Source: Pseudofrankia inefficax (GTDB lineage: Bacteria; Actinomycetota; Actinomycetes; Frankiales; Frankiaceae). From it: 64,000 nt of DNA. This document shows positions 51,454-60,700 of the stretch, one piece after another. The DNA is taken from NCBI RefSeq assembly GCF_000166135.1, contig NC_014666.1:5456001-5520000 (forward strand), given 5' to 3'. A model generated the notes under the pieces. It ran no database searches, was not told the DNA's origin, and saw only the letters and a list, made by a program, of their open reading frames with translations. The position numbers and the translations under genes are program-made. Positions within the stretch are counted from its first letter, which is position 1, and every line of letters starts with the position of its first letter.

Positions 51454-51668
51454 TCGCGGGTCGAATACGAGTACTGACTTGGCCACAATCGGCCGTCCGT
51501 GGCCACCAGGGACTTCCCGCGACGAAGCCGGCCAACAGGCCGACGACCGACGACGGCCGGCCGAGCTTGACCTGGGGCGCACCGCGGGTCGGAGACTGGG
51601 TTCATGCCCGCGTGGAAGCGTGGCGGGCGTGGTGTTGGCGGTTTTGGCCGCCAGAGAGGATTGCGCTG

Positions 51669-52664
51669 ATGCAGTTCACGCAGCTCGGCCGTACCGGTCT
51701 GTCCGTGGCTCGCCTGTGCCTGGGCACGATGAACTTCGGTCCGCTGACCAGCGAGACCGACTCACACGCGATCATGGACGCGGCGCACGACTACGGCATC
51801 AACTTCTTTGACACCGCCAACGCCTACGGCCTGCGTTCGGCCGGCGTCTCCGGGCTCGGGGAGGGCAGGGGCGCCACCGAGTCGATCATCGGCCGTTGGT
51901 TCGCCCAGGGTGGTGGGCGTCGCGAGCGCACCGTGCTGGCCACCAAGGTGTACAGCCCGATGGGCGACTGGCCCAACGAGGGCAGGCTGTCGGCGCTGAA
52001 CATCCGCCGCGCGCTGGACGCGAGCCTGACCCGGCTCCAGACCGACTACATCGACCTCTACCAGTTCCACCACGTCGACCGGGCGACTCCGTGGGACGAG
52101 ATCTGGCAGGCCATCGACGTCGCCATCACCGCCGGCAAGATCCTCTACGTCGGCAGCAGCAACTTCGCCGGCTGGCACATCGCGCAGGCGCAGGCCTCGG
52201 CGGCGCAGCACAGGCTGGTCGGGCTGGTCAGCGAGCAGCCGATCTACAACCTGATCACCCGCGAGGTCGAGCTGGAGGTGCTCCCGGCCGCGCGGCACTA
52301 CGGCCTCGGGCTGCTGCCCTGGTCGCCGTTGCAGAGCGGGCTGCTGGGCGGCGTGCTGCGCAAGGAACGCGAGGGCCTGCGCCGACTGGAAGGCCGGGCC
52401 GCGCAGACTCTGAACACCAAGCGCGCCCAGATCGAGGCCTACGAGGACTTCGCCGCCGAGCTCGGCCAGGAGCCCGGCGACGTCGCGCTCGCCTGGCTGC
52501 TCCACCAGCCCGCCGTGACCGCCCCGATCGTCGGCCCGCGCACCCGCCAGCAACTCGACGACGCCGTGCGGGCGCTCGACGTGCGCCTCGACGAGAAGGC
52601 GCTGGCCAGACTGGACGAGATCTTCCCGGGCTACCGGACCGCGCCCGAGCACTTCGCCTGGTAG
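51669..52664 (+). CDS. Aldo/keto reductase
   Basis: A 331-residue protein. The family pattern is MQFTQLGRTGLSVARLCLGTMNFG, then the catalytic Asp/Tyr block GINFFDTANAYG, Lys in TVLATKVYSPMG, and His in DLYQFHHVD. NADPH-binding elements follow at the C-terminal end (TAPIVGPRTRQQLDDAVRAL). It reduces aldehydes or ketones; it resembles the YghZ/Kv-beta-like group. ATG 51669 follows GAGAGGA. The frame is open upstream, but only the part from this ATG is protein-like. Confidence 0.9.
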   Translation: MQFTQLGRTGLSVARLCLGTMNFGPLTSETDSHAIMDAAHDYGINFFDTANAYGLRSAGVSGLGEGRGATESIIGRWFAQGGGRRERTVLATKVYSPMGDWPNEGRLSALNIRRALDASLTRLQTDYIDLYQFHHVDRATPWDEIWQAIDVAITAGKILYVGSSNFAGWHIAQAQASAAQHRLVGLVSEQPIYNLITREVELEVLPAARHYGLGLLPWSPLQSGLLGGVLRKEREGLRRLEGRAAQTLNTKRAQIEAYEDFAAELGQEPGDVALAWLLHQPAVTAPIVGPRTRQQLDDAVRALDVRLDEKALARLDEIFPGYRTAPEHFAW

Positions 52665-52755
52665 CGGCACCGGACCGGCCCGGCCGCACCGGTCGGCACG
52701 CATCGACGGCTACGCCACGCTCCGACCGTTGACTACCTAACGCAGCTAAATAACC

Positions 52756-52771
52756 ACTCTACGTATAGAGT
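52756..52771. promoter_or_regulatory. Short inverted repeat in AT-rich region upstream of the GH26-like gene
   Basis: ACTCTA-CGTA-TAGAGT, perfect 6-bp arms, within an AT-rich island (52728-52775) in otherwise very GC-rich DNA. It lies 79 bases upstream of the glycosidase start, so an operator or promoter element is plausible. No convincing -35/-10 pair with normal spacing was found. Confidence 0.4.
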
Positions 52772-52849
52772 CGCAGGCGTTCGTCCGCGCCAGCCCAGGG
52801 GTCGCGGACGAACGTCCTGAGGCTCTGGACGAAGGGATGGCCAGCGCGC

Positions 52850-53959
52850 GTGGAAGCCGCCGGTACGCCGACCCCACCAATCCCGAACCGCCGGCCGCGG
52901 TCACGACGACGCGCGGCCCGCTGGACCGGCCTGGCCACGCTGGCCGCCGCACTGCTGATCGAGACGGTCGTCACCCCGAACGCCGACCTCGCCGCCGCGG
53001 CGGGACCGGGCGCGGCACAGAGCCCGCCGCCGGCAACCGGCAACCCGTCCGGGCAGCCCTGGCTGTCCGGCGTGAACGGCGACCCGCAGATGACCCCGGC
53101 CGCCGTCAACCAGTTCTGCTTTCTGCGCGGCGACCCCTGCGACCTGGCCCAGGTCTACGTCTCGCGCAAGACCTGGGCGTCGGTCGTCGAGCCGTCCTAT
53201 GCCGAGACCAACTTCGCCGGCTGGCCGGGCAAGCTGGTCATCACCGTTCCGCCGTTTCCGGAGGACGGGACCTCCAACCTGCAGACCTGCGCCACCGGGG
53301 CGTACAACAGCCACTGGCAGGAGTTCGGGCGCACGCTGAACGCCACCGGCCGCCAGAGGTCGATCATCCGGCTGGCCTGGGAGGGCAACGGCCGCTGGTA
53401 CCCGTGGTCGGGCTCGGACCCGGCGGCGTACGTCGGCTGCTTCCGCCAGGTCGTCAACGCGATCCGCTCCACCGTCAGCGCGCCGCCGCGGTTCGACTGG
53501 TCGATCAACGCGCACATCTCGCAGAACCCGCCGAGCCACATCCCGACCGACCTCTACCCCGGCGACCCGTGGGTCGACGTCGTGTCGATCGACGCGTTCG
53601 ACCACTACCCGGCGTCGCCCACGCTCGCCCAGTTCAACGACCAGGCGCAGGCCATGGGCGGCATCACCTGGCTGTACAACTTCGCCCGCGCGCACGGCAA
53701 GCTGTTCGGCATTCCCGAGTGGGGCGTCGCGTCCGGGTCGGGCGACGAGGGCGGCGGCGACAACCCCAACTACATCCAGTTCATGCACGACTGGATGGTG
53801 GCCCGGGCCGGGCAGGGCCTCTACTACGAGACCTACTACAACGCCTGCGACACACCCAGCGTCGGCTCGAACCTCGACCGGCCGCTCGGAGCCCGCTGCG
53901 CCTACGCGAATCCGGCTTCGGCGGTCCGTTACAGCCAGCTCTGGCGCGCGCACTCCTGA
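52850..53959 (+). CDS. Secreted glycoside hydrolase, GH26-like (beta-mannanase/endoglucanase type)
   Basis: A 369-residue protein. A basic N-terminus (RRPRSRRRAARW) and hydrophobic segment (TGLATLAAALLIETVV) form a signal peptide or anchor. The catalytic (beta/alpha)8 part begins near residue 70 (PWLSGVNGDP). It contains SIIRLAWEGNGRWYPW, where the Glu fits the acid/base of clan GH-A enzymes, DVVSIDAFDHYP, and GKLFGIPEWGVASG with the probable nucleophile Glu. Six or more Cys residues suggest disulfides in the exported enzyme. It should cleave a beta-linked polysaccharide; the exact substrate is unknown. GTG 52850 is the start matching the signal peptide. Confidence 0.8.
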   Translation: MEAAGTPTPPIPNRRPRSRRRAARWTGLATLAAALLIETVVTPNADLAAAAGPGAAQSPPPATGNPSGQPWLSGVNGDPQMTPAAVNQFCFLRGDPCDLAQVYVSRKTWASVVEPSYAETNFAGWPGKLVITVPPFPEDGTSNLQTCATGAYNSHWQEFGRTLNATGRQRSIIRLAWEGNGRWYPWSGSDPAAYVGCFRQVVNAIRSTVSAPPRFDWSINAHISQNPPSHIPTDLYPGDPWVDVVSIDAFDHYPASPTLAQFNDQAQAMGGITWLYNFARAHGKLFGIPEWGVASGSGDEGGGDNPNYIQFMHDWMVARAGQGLYYETYYNACDTPSVGSNLDRPLGARCAYANPASAVRYSQLWRAHS

Positions 53960-54101
53960 TCTCGATACCCGGCGTTCGCCCGGGCGGGCGGACCGGGCGC
54001 GACCTGCGTCTGCGAGGCTGACGACCAGAGCCGGACGGCTCCGCCCTTGTCCGGAGCCCGGCCCCCCGCCAGCAGCGGGACGCGGACCGCCAGGAGGATC
54101 G

Positions 54102-54812
54102 ATGCGCACGGTTGACGTCGAGTACACGTACGACGATCTGCAGCTGATCGGCGAGCTGTCGGTCGACGACGAGCGGCCCGGCCGGCGCCCGGCCGTGCTG
54201 GTCTGCCACGAGGGCGACGGGATGAGCGAGCACTCCCGGAACAAGGCCAGGCGGCTGGCCGAGCTGGGCTACGTGGCCTTCGCGCTGGACTACCACGGCG
54301 GCGGGCGCAAGCTGGCCGGTGACGAGGCCGGCAAGGCCTTCGCCAGGCTGTCCGCCGATCCCGACCGGGTGCGGGCCCTCGGCCAGGCCGGCCTGGACAT
54401 CCTGCTCGCCCACGAGCTGACCGACCCGGCCCGGGTCGCGGCGATCGGCTTCTGCTTCGGCGGCACGATGGCGCTGGAGCTGGCCCGGGGCGGGGCCGAC
54501 CTCAAGGCCGTCGTCGGCTTCCACTCCGGGCTCTCGACGAGCCGGCCGCAGGACGCCGCGAACATCACCGGCCGGATCCTCGTCTGCATCGGGACCGAGG
54601 ACCCGATCATCCCGCCCGAGCAGCGCCTCGCGTTCGAGCAGGAGATGCGCGACGGCGGGGTCGACTGGCGGATGAACCTCTACGGCGGCGCCGCGCACAG
54701 CTTCACCAACCCGGCCGCCGACGGCTCCAGGATGCCGGCGATCAGGTACGACCAGCGGGCCGACGAACGCTCCTGGCGGGCCATGACCGACCTGTTCGAC
54801 GAGGTGTTCTAG
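54102..54812 (+). CDS. Dienelactone hydrolase family protein
   Basis: A 236-residue alpha/beta hydrolase. It has the Cys nucleophile in IGFCFGGTMALELA, the acid Asp in VCIGTEDPIIPPEQ and the His in GGAAHSFTNPAA, with Glu in LVCHEGDGM near the oxyanion site. Dienelactone hydrolases open lactone rings in aromatic degradation, but many homologues act on other esters. ATG 54102 follows AGGAGG. Confidence 0.9.
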   Translation: MRTVDVEYTYDDLQLIGELSVDDERPGRRPAVLVCHEGDGMSEHSRNKARRLAELGYVAFALDYHGGGRKLAGDEAGKAFARLSADPDRVRALGQAGLDILLAHELTDPARVAAIGFCFGGTMALELARGGADLKAVVGFHSGLSTSRPQDAANITGRILVCIGTEDPIIPPEQRLAFEQEMRDGGVDWRMNLYGGAAHSFTNPAADGSRMPAIRYDQRADERSWRAMTDLFDEVF

Positions 54813-54834
54813 CCGGCCAAGCCGGCCCGGCCGG

Positions 54835-55269
54835 TCAGTGCTGGGTGAGCTTGACCAGGCCGAGGTAGAAGTCGTCGATGGACTGGACGGCGCCGAGGAA
54901 CGCGTCGAGGTCGCTGGGCTTGCACACGTAGGCGTTGGCGTGCAGGTCGTAGCTGGACGCGACGTCGTCGGGCGCGTCGGAGGTGGTCAGCACGACCACG
55001 GGAATGGACCGCAGGGCCGCGTCCGTCTTGATCGCGGCAAGCGTCTCGCGCCCGTCCATGCGGGGCATGTTCAGGTCGAGGATGATCAGGTCGGGGCGGC
55101 GGCGGGCGGGGTCGCGCAGGTAGTCCAGGGCGGCGACGCCGTCCTGGACCGTGTGCAGGCTCGGGCCGATCCCGCGGGCGAGGAACGCCTCGGAGACGAG
55201 CATCGCGTCACCGGGGTCGTCGTCGGCGAGCAGGACGTCGTAGGGCCGGACCGACTCGGTGGCGTTCAT
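54835..55269 (-). CDS. Stand-alone response regulator receiver protein
   Basis: A 144-residue single receiver domain: DVLLADDDPGDAMLVSEAF with the acidic pair, phosphoacceptor Asp in DLIILDLNMPRMDGRETLAAIK, Thr/Ser in VVVLTTSDAPDDV and Lys in ANAYVCKPSDLDAF. This is the Rcp1-type CheY-like layout, often paired with phytochrome-like or hybrid kinases. No kinase is adjacent. The output must be through protein contact. The frame is open well upstream; ATG 55269 starts the domain. Confidence 0.9.
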   Translation of the reverse strand: MNATESVRPYDVLLADDDPGDAMLVSEAFLARGIGPSLHTVQDGVAALDYLRDPARRRPDLIILDLNMPRMDGRETLAAIKTDAALRSIPVVVLTTSDAPDDVASSYDLHANAYVCKPSDLDAFLGAVQSIDDFYLGLVKLTQH

Positions 55270-55876
55270 CGACAGGGTGTCTCCATCAGATACTGCGTCC
55301 GCCCAGCGTGCCGAACGCGGCCCAATGGTCTCATAACCAGCGGTTTTCGCTTCCGGCGGCGGGTTCGTGGCCGCGCGGTCCTGGTCCTGCCGCTCCCCCT
55401 TGCCCGCGTGGTCGCCGAGCCCGTGGAGCGCGCCGCCGCCCGCGCGTCCGCGGCGACGGGCTCGGCGTTCAGCCCGTACCTCGAGGCCCGATGGTCCGCA
55501 CCGGCCGGACGGGCCGGACACCGGCATCCCCCGGGGCCGGGCCGCACTTCGGTGCCCGAATTTCCCGTGATGAGAGATATGGGTTAGGCGCGATGACGCT
55601 CGGGTAGATCCGGGACTACCCACAACATCAACAGGCGGGACGGCGGGCATGGGAATCATCACGCGAATCCCGTGCTCGCGCCTTGAAAGCCTTCTGCCGC
55701 AGCATTTCCCCGTCGATCGTCCGGTCGCCGGCGCAGGCATCTCGCGGCCCGCCAGGCGGGCCGCGAGGAGCGGCCCGAGCCGGGTGCGGCAGGCCCCCTG
55801 AGAATCACGCCAGGTTGATCGCCAGCGACGTTCCCACGTCTTCCCAGCCGACGGTGCATCGGCGGATCAGGTCGGA
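55270..55876. other. 600-bp intergenic region with strong palindrome
   Basis: Between the divergent response regulator and anti-sigma-type ATPase genes. Open frames on both strands are Arg/Pro-rich and not protein-like. Visible elements are an inverted repeat GGGTAG-N8-CTACCC at 55602-55621 and a 27-bp perfect palindrome at 55741-55767. It probably contains both promoters and perhaps an untranslated leader. Confidence 0.5.
55741..55767. promoter_or_regulatory. 27-bp perfect palindrome (hairpin)
   Basis: CTCGCGGCCCGCC, a central A, then GGCGGGCCGCGAG: 13-bp arms without mismatch. It lies 110 bases upstream of the ATPase gene. As RNA it would form a very stable hairpin, without a following T run. 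An attenuator, terminator or operator are all possible. Confidence 0.6.
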
Positions 55877-56275
55877 ATGATGAGAAACCGGACTGAGGAG
55901 TTTCTGATCGCGCAGGACCCGGCGATCGTCCGCGACACCCGCCACGCGGTGCGCCGGCTGTGCCAGGACGTCGACCTGGCCGCGGACACCTGCGAGACGG
56001 CCGTCCTGCTGGCCAGCGAGACCGTGACGAACGCCATCGTGCACGGCGCCCCACCCGCCCGCCTGGTCATCCAGGTCTCGCCGGAGGGCATCCGCGTCGA
56101 GGTCAGCGACGGCACCACCCTGCCACCGGTCGTCGTCGCCGCGCGGCCCGACGCCACCAGCGGCCGGGGCATCGGGCTGATCGACATCCTCGCGACCCGC
56201 TGGGGCGTCCAGCCGCACGCCAGTGGCAAGACCGTGTGGTTCGAGATCGCGCCGGTCCCCCAACCCACGTCGTAG
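55877..56275 (+). CDS. Anti-sigma-factor-type ATP-binding protein (RsbW/SpoIIAB-like HATPase_c_2)
   Basis: A 132-residue protein formed by a single GHKL ATPase domain: AVLLASETVTNAIVHGAPP (N box with Glu and Asn), VEVSDGTTLPP and SGRGIGLIDILATRWGVQ (G box). This matches the small serine kinases of the RsbW type that hold sigma-B-like factors or act in partner switching. No sigma or anti-anti-sigma gene is next to it. The preceding codon is also ATG, so the start may be 55877 or 55880. Confidence 0.88.
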   Translation: MMRNRTEEFLIAQDPAIVRDTRHAVRRLCQDVDLAADTCETAVLLASETVTNAIVHGAPPARLVIQVSPEGIRVEVSDGTTLPPVVVAARPDATSGRGIGLIDILATRWGVQPHASGKTVWFEIAPVPQPTS

Positions 56276-56476
56276 CCGGCACCCGGCCATGGGCCCGACT
56301 GGAAAGCCGAACGGCCGTCGTACCCCGCCGAACCGCAGGGAAACCTGATCTCTAGCCAATTCCGGGCTGTTGGGTGTGTTTCTGTCCAGACGGACCATTC
56401 TGGGTTAGGAAGCCGTCATGCGGGGAAGTAACGGTGTAGAGCCGCATTTCGGCTAACAAACAGGGAGCTGACGCAC
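56276..56476. other. Intergenic leader region
   Basis: 200 bases, with an AT-rich part near 56340-56460 (CCATTCTGGGTTAGG, GGCTAACAAACAGGG). It probably carries the promoter for the small protein and metallopeptidase genes. No repeat family seen. Confidence 0.4.
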
Positions 56477-56665
56477 GTGAGCGTTTTCGACAGCCTTCTC
56501 AACGGACTCGACGACGGCACCCAGCAGCGCACCCGGGACCTGATCGCGGACAGCGTCAACGCCGACCGCGCCGGAGTTCTCGCCGGTCTCAACCCGGAAC
56601 GGTCGGTCGACACCGGCGGGCGAACCCGCCGCCGCCGTTCCTCCAACGGGTCCGACTCGGAATAG
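56477..56665 (+). CDS. Small hypothetical hydrophilic protein
   Basis: A 62-residue protein starting at GTG 56477 after CAGGGAGCTGACGCAC. It is hydrophilic, with an acidic N-terminal half (SLLNGLDDGTQQRTRDLIADS) likely helical and a basic TRRRRSSNG stretch before an acidic end. The family is not recognised. Strong third-position G/C bias and 54 bases spacing to the metallopeptidase gene favour a real gene, perhaps co-transcribed with it. Confidence 0.5.
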   Translation: MSVFDSLLNGLDDGTQQRTRDLIADSVNADRAGVLAGLNPERSVDTGGRTRRRRSSNGSDSE

Positions 56666-56719
56666 CAGAAATAGGCGGCTCCCGCCTTTTCCGGGATTTG
56701 AGAAGAAGGAAACTCGGCG

Positions 56720-57745
56720 ATGCGGGACTTCGCCTGCCCGAAGTGCGGGCAGCGGCTCACGTTCGAGAACTCGCGGTGCCTCGGCTGCGGCAGCGGCCTA
56801 GGCTTCGACCCGGAGGCACGCTCGTTCGCGGTGCTGACCGACGAGGGCGTCCGCGTCGACGGTCCGGCGGCCGCCAGGTGCGCGAACGTCGACGTCGCCG
56901 CCTGTAACTGGCTCGCTCCCGCCGACCGGCGGTCCGGGCTGTGCGCCTCGTGCGCGCTCACCCGGACGCGGCCCGCGGACGCCGACCTCCACGCGTTGCC
57001 GGCCTTCGCCGAGGCCGAGGCGGCCAAGCGCCGGCTGGTCCTGGAGCTGGCCGAGCTGGGCCTGCCCATGCGCGGGCGAGACGTCGACCCCGCCACCGGA
57101 CTGTGCTTCGACCTGCTGTCCAGCGGCCACGAGCGGGTCATCACCGGCCACGCGGACGGGGTGGTCACCCTGGACCTGGCCGAGGGGGACGACGTGCACC
57201 GCGAGCAGCTGCGGGTGTCGATGGCCGAGCCGTACCGCACCCTGCTCGGCCATTTCCGCCACGAGGTCGGTCACTACTACTTCACGGTCCTGGCCGCGGG
57301 CGGCGCGGGCCGGGCGCGGTTCGAGGAGCTGTTCGGCGACCCCGACGCCGACTACCAGGCCGCCCTGGACCGGCACTACCAGCAGGGCCCGCCCCCCGGC
57401 TGGCAGGAGACCTACGTCTCCGCCTACGCCACCATGCATCCGGCCGAGGACTGGGCCGAGACCTTCGCGCACTACCTGCACATCCGGGACACCCTCGACA
57501 CGGCCGCCGCGTTCGGCCTCGCACCGGCCGGGGCGACCCTGGCCACCGCGCTCGCCGGCGAGGTCGGGTTCAGGCGGATCATCGAGCTGTGGCTGCCGCT
57601 GGCCTGGTCACTCAACATGGTCAACAGGTCGATGGGCCACCCCGACCTGTATCCGTTCGTCCTCCCGCCCGCCGCGCTGGACAAGATGGGCCTCGTCCAC
57701 CAGCTCGTCGCCGAGGCGGGCGAGGTCGGCGGGCCTCGCCAGTAG
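56720..57745 (+). CDS. Putative zinc-binding metallopeptidase with N-terminal zinc ribbon
   Basis: A 341-residue protein. Residues 1-30 form a zinc ribbon (CPKCG ... CLGCG) and another Cys set (CANVDVAACNW, LCASCALT) follows at about 54-80. The catalytic domain has HEVGH in LLGHFRHEVGHYYF (HExxH zinc motif), then ETYVSAYATMHPAEDWAETFAHYLHI with a further Glu/His as third ligand. This is the Peptidase_Mx (PF15887-like) family, a cytosolic metalloprotease-like group of unknown substrate. ATG 56720 follows AAGAAGGAAACTCGGCG. Confidence 0.87.
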   Translation: MRDFACPKCGQRLTFENSRCLGCGSGLGFDPEARSFAVLTDEGVRVDGPAAARCANVDVAACNWLAPADRRSGLCASCALTRTRPADADLHALPAFAEAEAAKRRLVLELAELGLPMRGRDVDPATGLCFDLLSSGHERVITGHADGVVTLDLAEGDDVHREQLRVSMAEPYRTLLGHFRHEVGHYYFTVLAAGGAGRARFEELFGDPDADYQAALDRHYQQGPPPGWQETYVSAYATMHPAEDWAETFAHYLHIRDTLDTAAAFGLAPAGATLATALAGEVGFRRIIELWLPLAWSLNMVNRSMGHPDLYPFVLPPAALDKMGLVHQLVAEAGEVGGPRQ

Positions 57746-57794
57746 AGGTCACAGCCAGTACAGGTCACAGCCAGTAGAGGCCACAGTCAGTAGA
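57740..57794. repeat. 16-bp tandem repeat, just over three units
   Basis: CAGTAGAGGTCACAGC, CAGTACAGGTCACAGC, CAGTAGAGGCCACAGT and a partial CAGTAGAC. It spans the stop of the metallopeptidase gene and the last codons and stop of the convergent nitrate reductase gene, each unit offering a TAG or, on the other strand, TGA-related stop context. It probably arose by slippage at the junction. Confidence 0.75.
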
Positions 57795-60700
57795 CGTCGC
57801 GGACGTAGCGGTTCTCGGCGGCGAGCTGCCTGAGGTAGAGGGTCGCGGCGTCGTGGGTGCGCTGGCCGTGCTCGGCGACGATGTCACGCAGCGCCTCGTG
57901 GACGCCCTTGGCCATGTGGGTGGCGTCGCCGCAGACGTAGAGGTGCGCGCCGCGGTCGAGCCAGGCCCACAGCCGCGCGCCGTGCTCGCGCATCCGGTCC
58001 TGCACGTAGATCTTGGCGCTCTGGTCGCGGGAGAACGCGACGTCCAGCCGGGTGAGGGTGCCGTCCTGGCACAGGGCGTCGAGCTCGGCCCGGTAGTAGA
58101 AGTCGGTGGCGGCGTTCCGCTCGCCGAAGAACAGCCAGTTGGGGGCGGGGTCCGCGCGGGCCCGCCGCTCGTCCAGGAAGCCGAGGAACGGAGCGACGCC
58201 CGTCCCCGGGCCGATCATGATCGCCGGGGTGGCCGGGTCCTCGGGTGGCCTGAAGTGCGTGGTCGGGCGGACCGCGACGGGCAGCGGGGTGCCGAGCGGG
58301 GTGTCGGCCAGGTGGGTGGAGCAGACGCCCTTGCGGGCGAGGCCGCCCGGGCTGGTGAAGCGGACGACGGAGACCAGGACGCGGGCCCGGGCCGGGTCGA
58401 CGAGCGGGCTTGACGAGATCGAGTACTGCCGCGGCCGCAGCCGGGTCAGGCTGTCGGCCCACTCCTGGGGACTGGCCCGGACGCCGGAACCGCTGATCAC
58501 GTCGACGGCCTGGCGGCCCCACAGCCAGGCGTCGAGCTCCGCGCGCCGGTCGGCGCCCAGCCGTCGTCGCAGCTCCTCGTCGTCGGTGCGTTCGGCGACG
58601 AGACGCAGCAGGCCGCCGGTGGCGGCGCCGATCTCGAGGTGCGCGCGCAGTGCCTCGGCGAACGGGACCCGGCCCGCCCGCGGGACCTCGACGGGCTGGG
58701 CGCCGTCGGCGCCGGTGGCCTGGAGCCATTCGGCGACCAGGTCGGCGTCGTTGACCGGCGTGACGACCAGCGCGTCCCCGGTCCGGTAGGTGAGCCCGGT
58801 GCCGGCCAGGTCGACGGTGAACTCGCGGACCTCCTTGGTCGCGCCCGGCGCGCTGAGCAGCCGGTTGCCGGCCAGGGTGGCGACGGGGCCCTCGGTCCAG
58901 CTCGGCGGGGCCGGTCGGCTCGCCGGGATCGTGACGGCCGGGGTGCCGCCGGTCGGCTCCGCCCGCTGGTCGAGGGCGGTCGTCACCTGGTCGAGCCAGG
59001 CCGCGGCGTCGGCCTCGAAATCGGGCTCGCAGTCCACCCGCGCCAGCAACCGGGTCGCCCCGAGCTGCGCGAGCCGTTCGTCGAGGCGCCGGCCGTGGCC
59101 GCAGAAGTCGCTGTAGCTGGAGTCGCCGAGGGCCAGCACGGCGTAGCGCAGCTCCGGCGGCGCGGTGTCGGCCGTGGTCAACGCGTCGAGGAACCCGGTG
59201 CCGTTGTCGGGCGCCTCGCCGTCGCCGAAGGTGCTGGTGACCAGCAGCAGATCGGCCCGGGCGGGCAGTTCCTGGCCGGCGAACTCGGTCATCGGGTGGC
59301 ACGCCACGCTGCGTCCCCGCTCGGTGAGGTGCTGGGTGGCGTGGCGGGCGAACTCCTCGGCATTGCCGGTCTGGGAGGCCCAGAGGACCAGCACGTCCCG
59401 CCCTGCCGAGGCGGCCGCCGGCGCGGACTCGCGTTGGAGCGTCCCGGGCTGGCGCGAGAACATCCCGGCCAGCACGCCGTTGACCCAGACCGCCCGGTCC
59501 GGGGCGAGCGGGGCGTGGGCCGGCAGCACCGGAACGGCCAGGCCCACCGTCGAACCGGGCTCGGCCGGCGGCGGGTCGACGCCGAGGCCGGCGAGGAACC
59601 CCGCCAGGTAGCGGCGTTCGTCGCCGGTCAGCGCCGGCGGGCCCAGGTCGTCGATCCCCAGCGTCCGCGCGAGCCGGCCGAGCGCCGCCGGCCCCGGTCG
59701 CGCCTCCCGGCCCGCCGCCGCCGTCGTCAGATCCGGCTCCCCCGGTTCGTCGCCGCGGGTGCGCTCGCCCGGGGCCTCGGTGTCGGCACGGCGCGCGGAG
59801 GCGACCTTGGTGAGGGTCACCGCGCAGACCTTGAACTCGGGCTGGAAGGAGATCGGGTCGACGGCGTCGTGGGTGACGGCGTTGACCGACAGGTACTCGC
59901 CGAACAGGTCGTTCCAGTGGAACGGGGCGAAGCAGCAGCCGGGCAGCACCCGTTCGCTGACCTCGGCCGGCAGCACCGCGCGGCCACGGCGGGAGGCGAC
60001 CTCGACGGTGTCGCCGTCGGTGATGCCCAGCGCCGCCGCGTCAGCCGGGTGGATCTCGACGAACGGGCCGGCGTTGAGCCGGTTGAGCTTCGCGACCCGG
60101 CCCGTCTTGGTCAGGGTGTGCCACTGGTGCTGCACCCGGCCGGTGTTCAGCAGGAACGGGTACTGCTCGTCGGGCAGCTCGGCGGCGGGCAGGTGCGGGC
60201 GCGGGAAGAACACGGCACGCCCGTCGGGCGTCGGGAAGACGAGACGCGCCGCAGGGGCGGCGGCCGGCTGGCTCGGGCTGCCCGCCTGGTACCGGATCGG
60301 GTTGCGGGCCGGGCCGCCGGGAGCCGCCGGCCACTGCACCGGGCCGTCGCGCAGCCGGTCGTGGGTGACGCCGCGCAGGTCGTAGCCGGTCAGCGGGTTC
60401 CAGGCCTGGCGGATCTCGTCGAAGATCTCGGCGGCGCCGCCGTAGCTGAAGGCGTCCTCGAAGCCCATGGCGCAGGCGACCTGGGCGATGAGCTGCCAGT
60501 CGGGCCGAGCCTGCCCTGGCGGGTCGGCGGCCGGCTGCAGCAGGGTGAGGCTGCGCTCGGAGTTGACCATCACGCCGTCGGTCTCGGCCCACATCGCGCC
60601 GGGCAGGACCACGTCCGCGTAGGCGTTGGTCTCGGTCTGGGCGAACACGTCCTGGGTGATCACCAGCTCCGTCGCCTCCAGGCCGTCGATGACGGTCCTG

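Noticed and set aside
52729-52752. Sigma-70 type promoter TTGACT / TAAATA upstream of the GH26-like gene
   Set aside because: Spacing is only 12 bases, too short for a -35/-10 pair.
56385-56440. Sigma-B-like promoter (GTTT ... GGGTTA) ahead of the small protein gene
   Set aside because: Spacing of 20 bases and poor core match; composition alone can give such hits.
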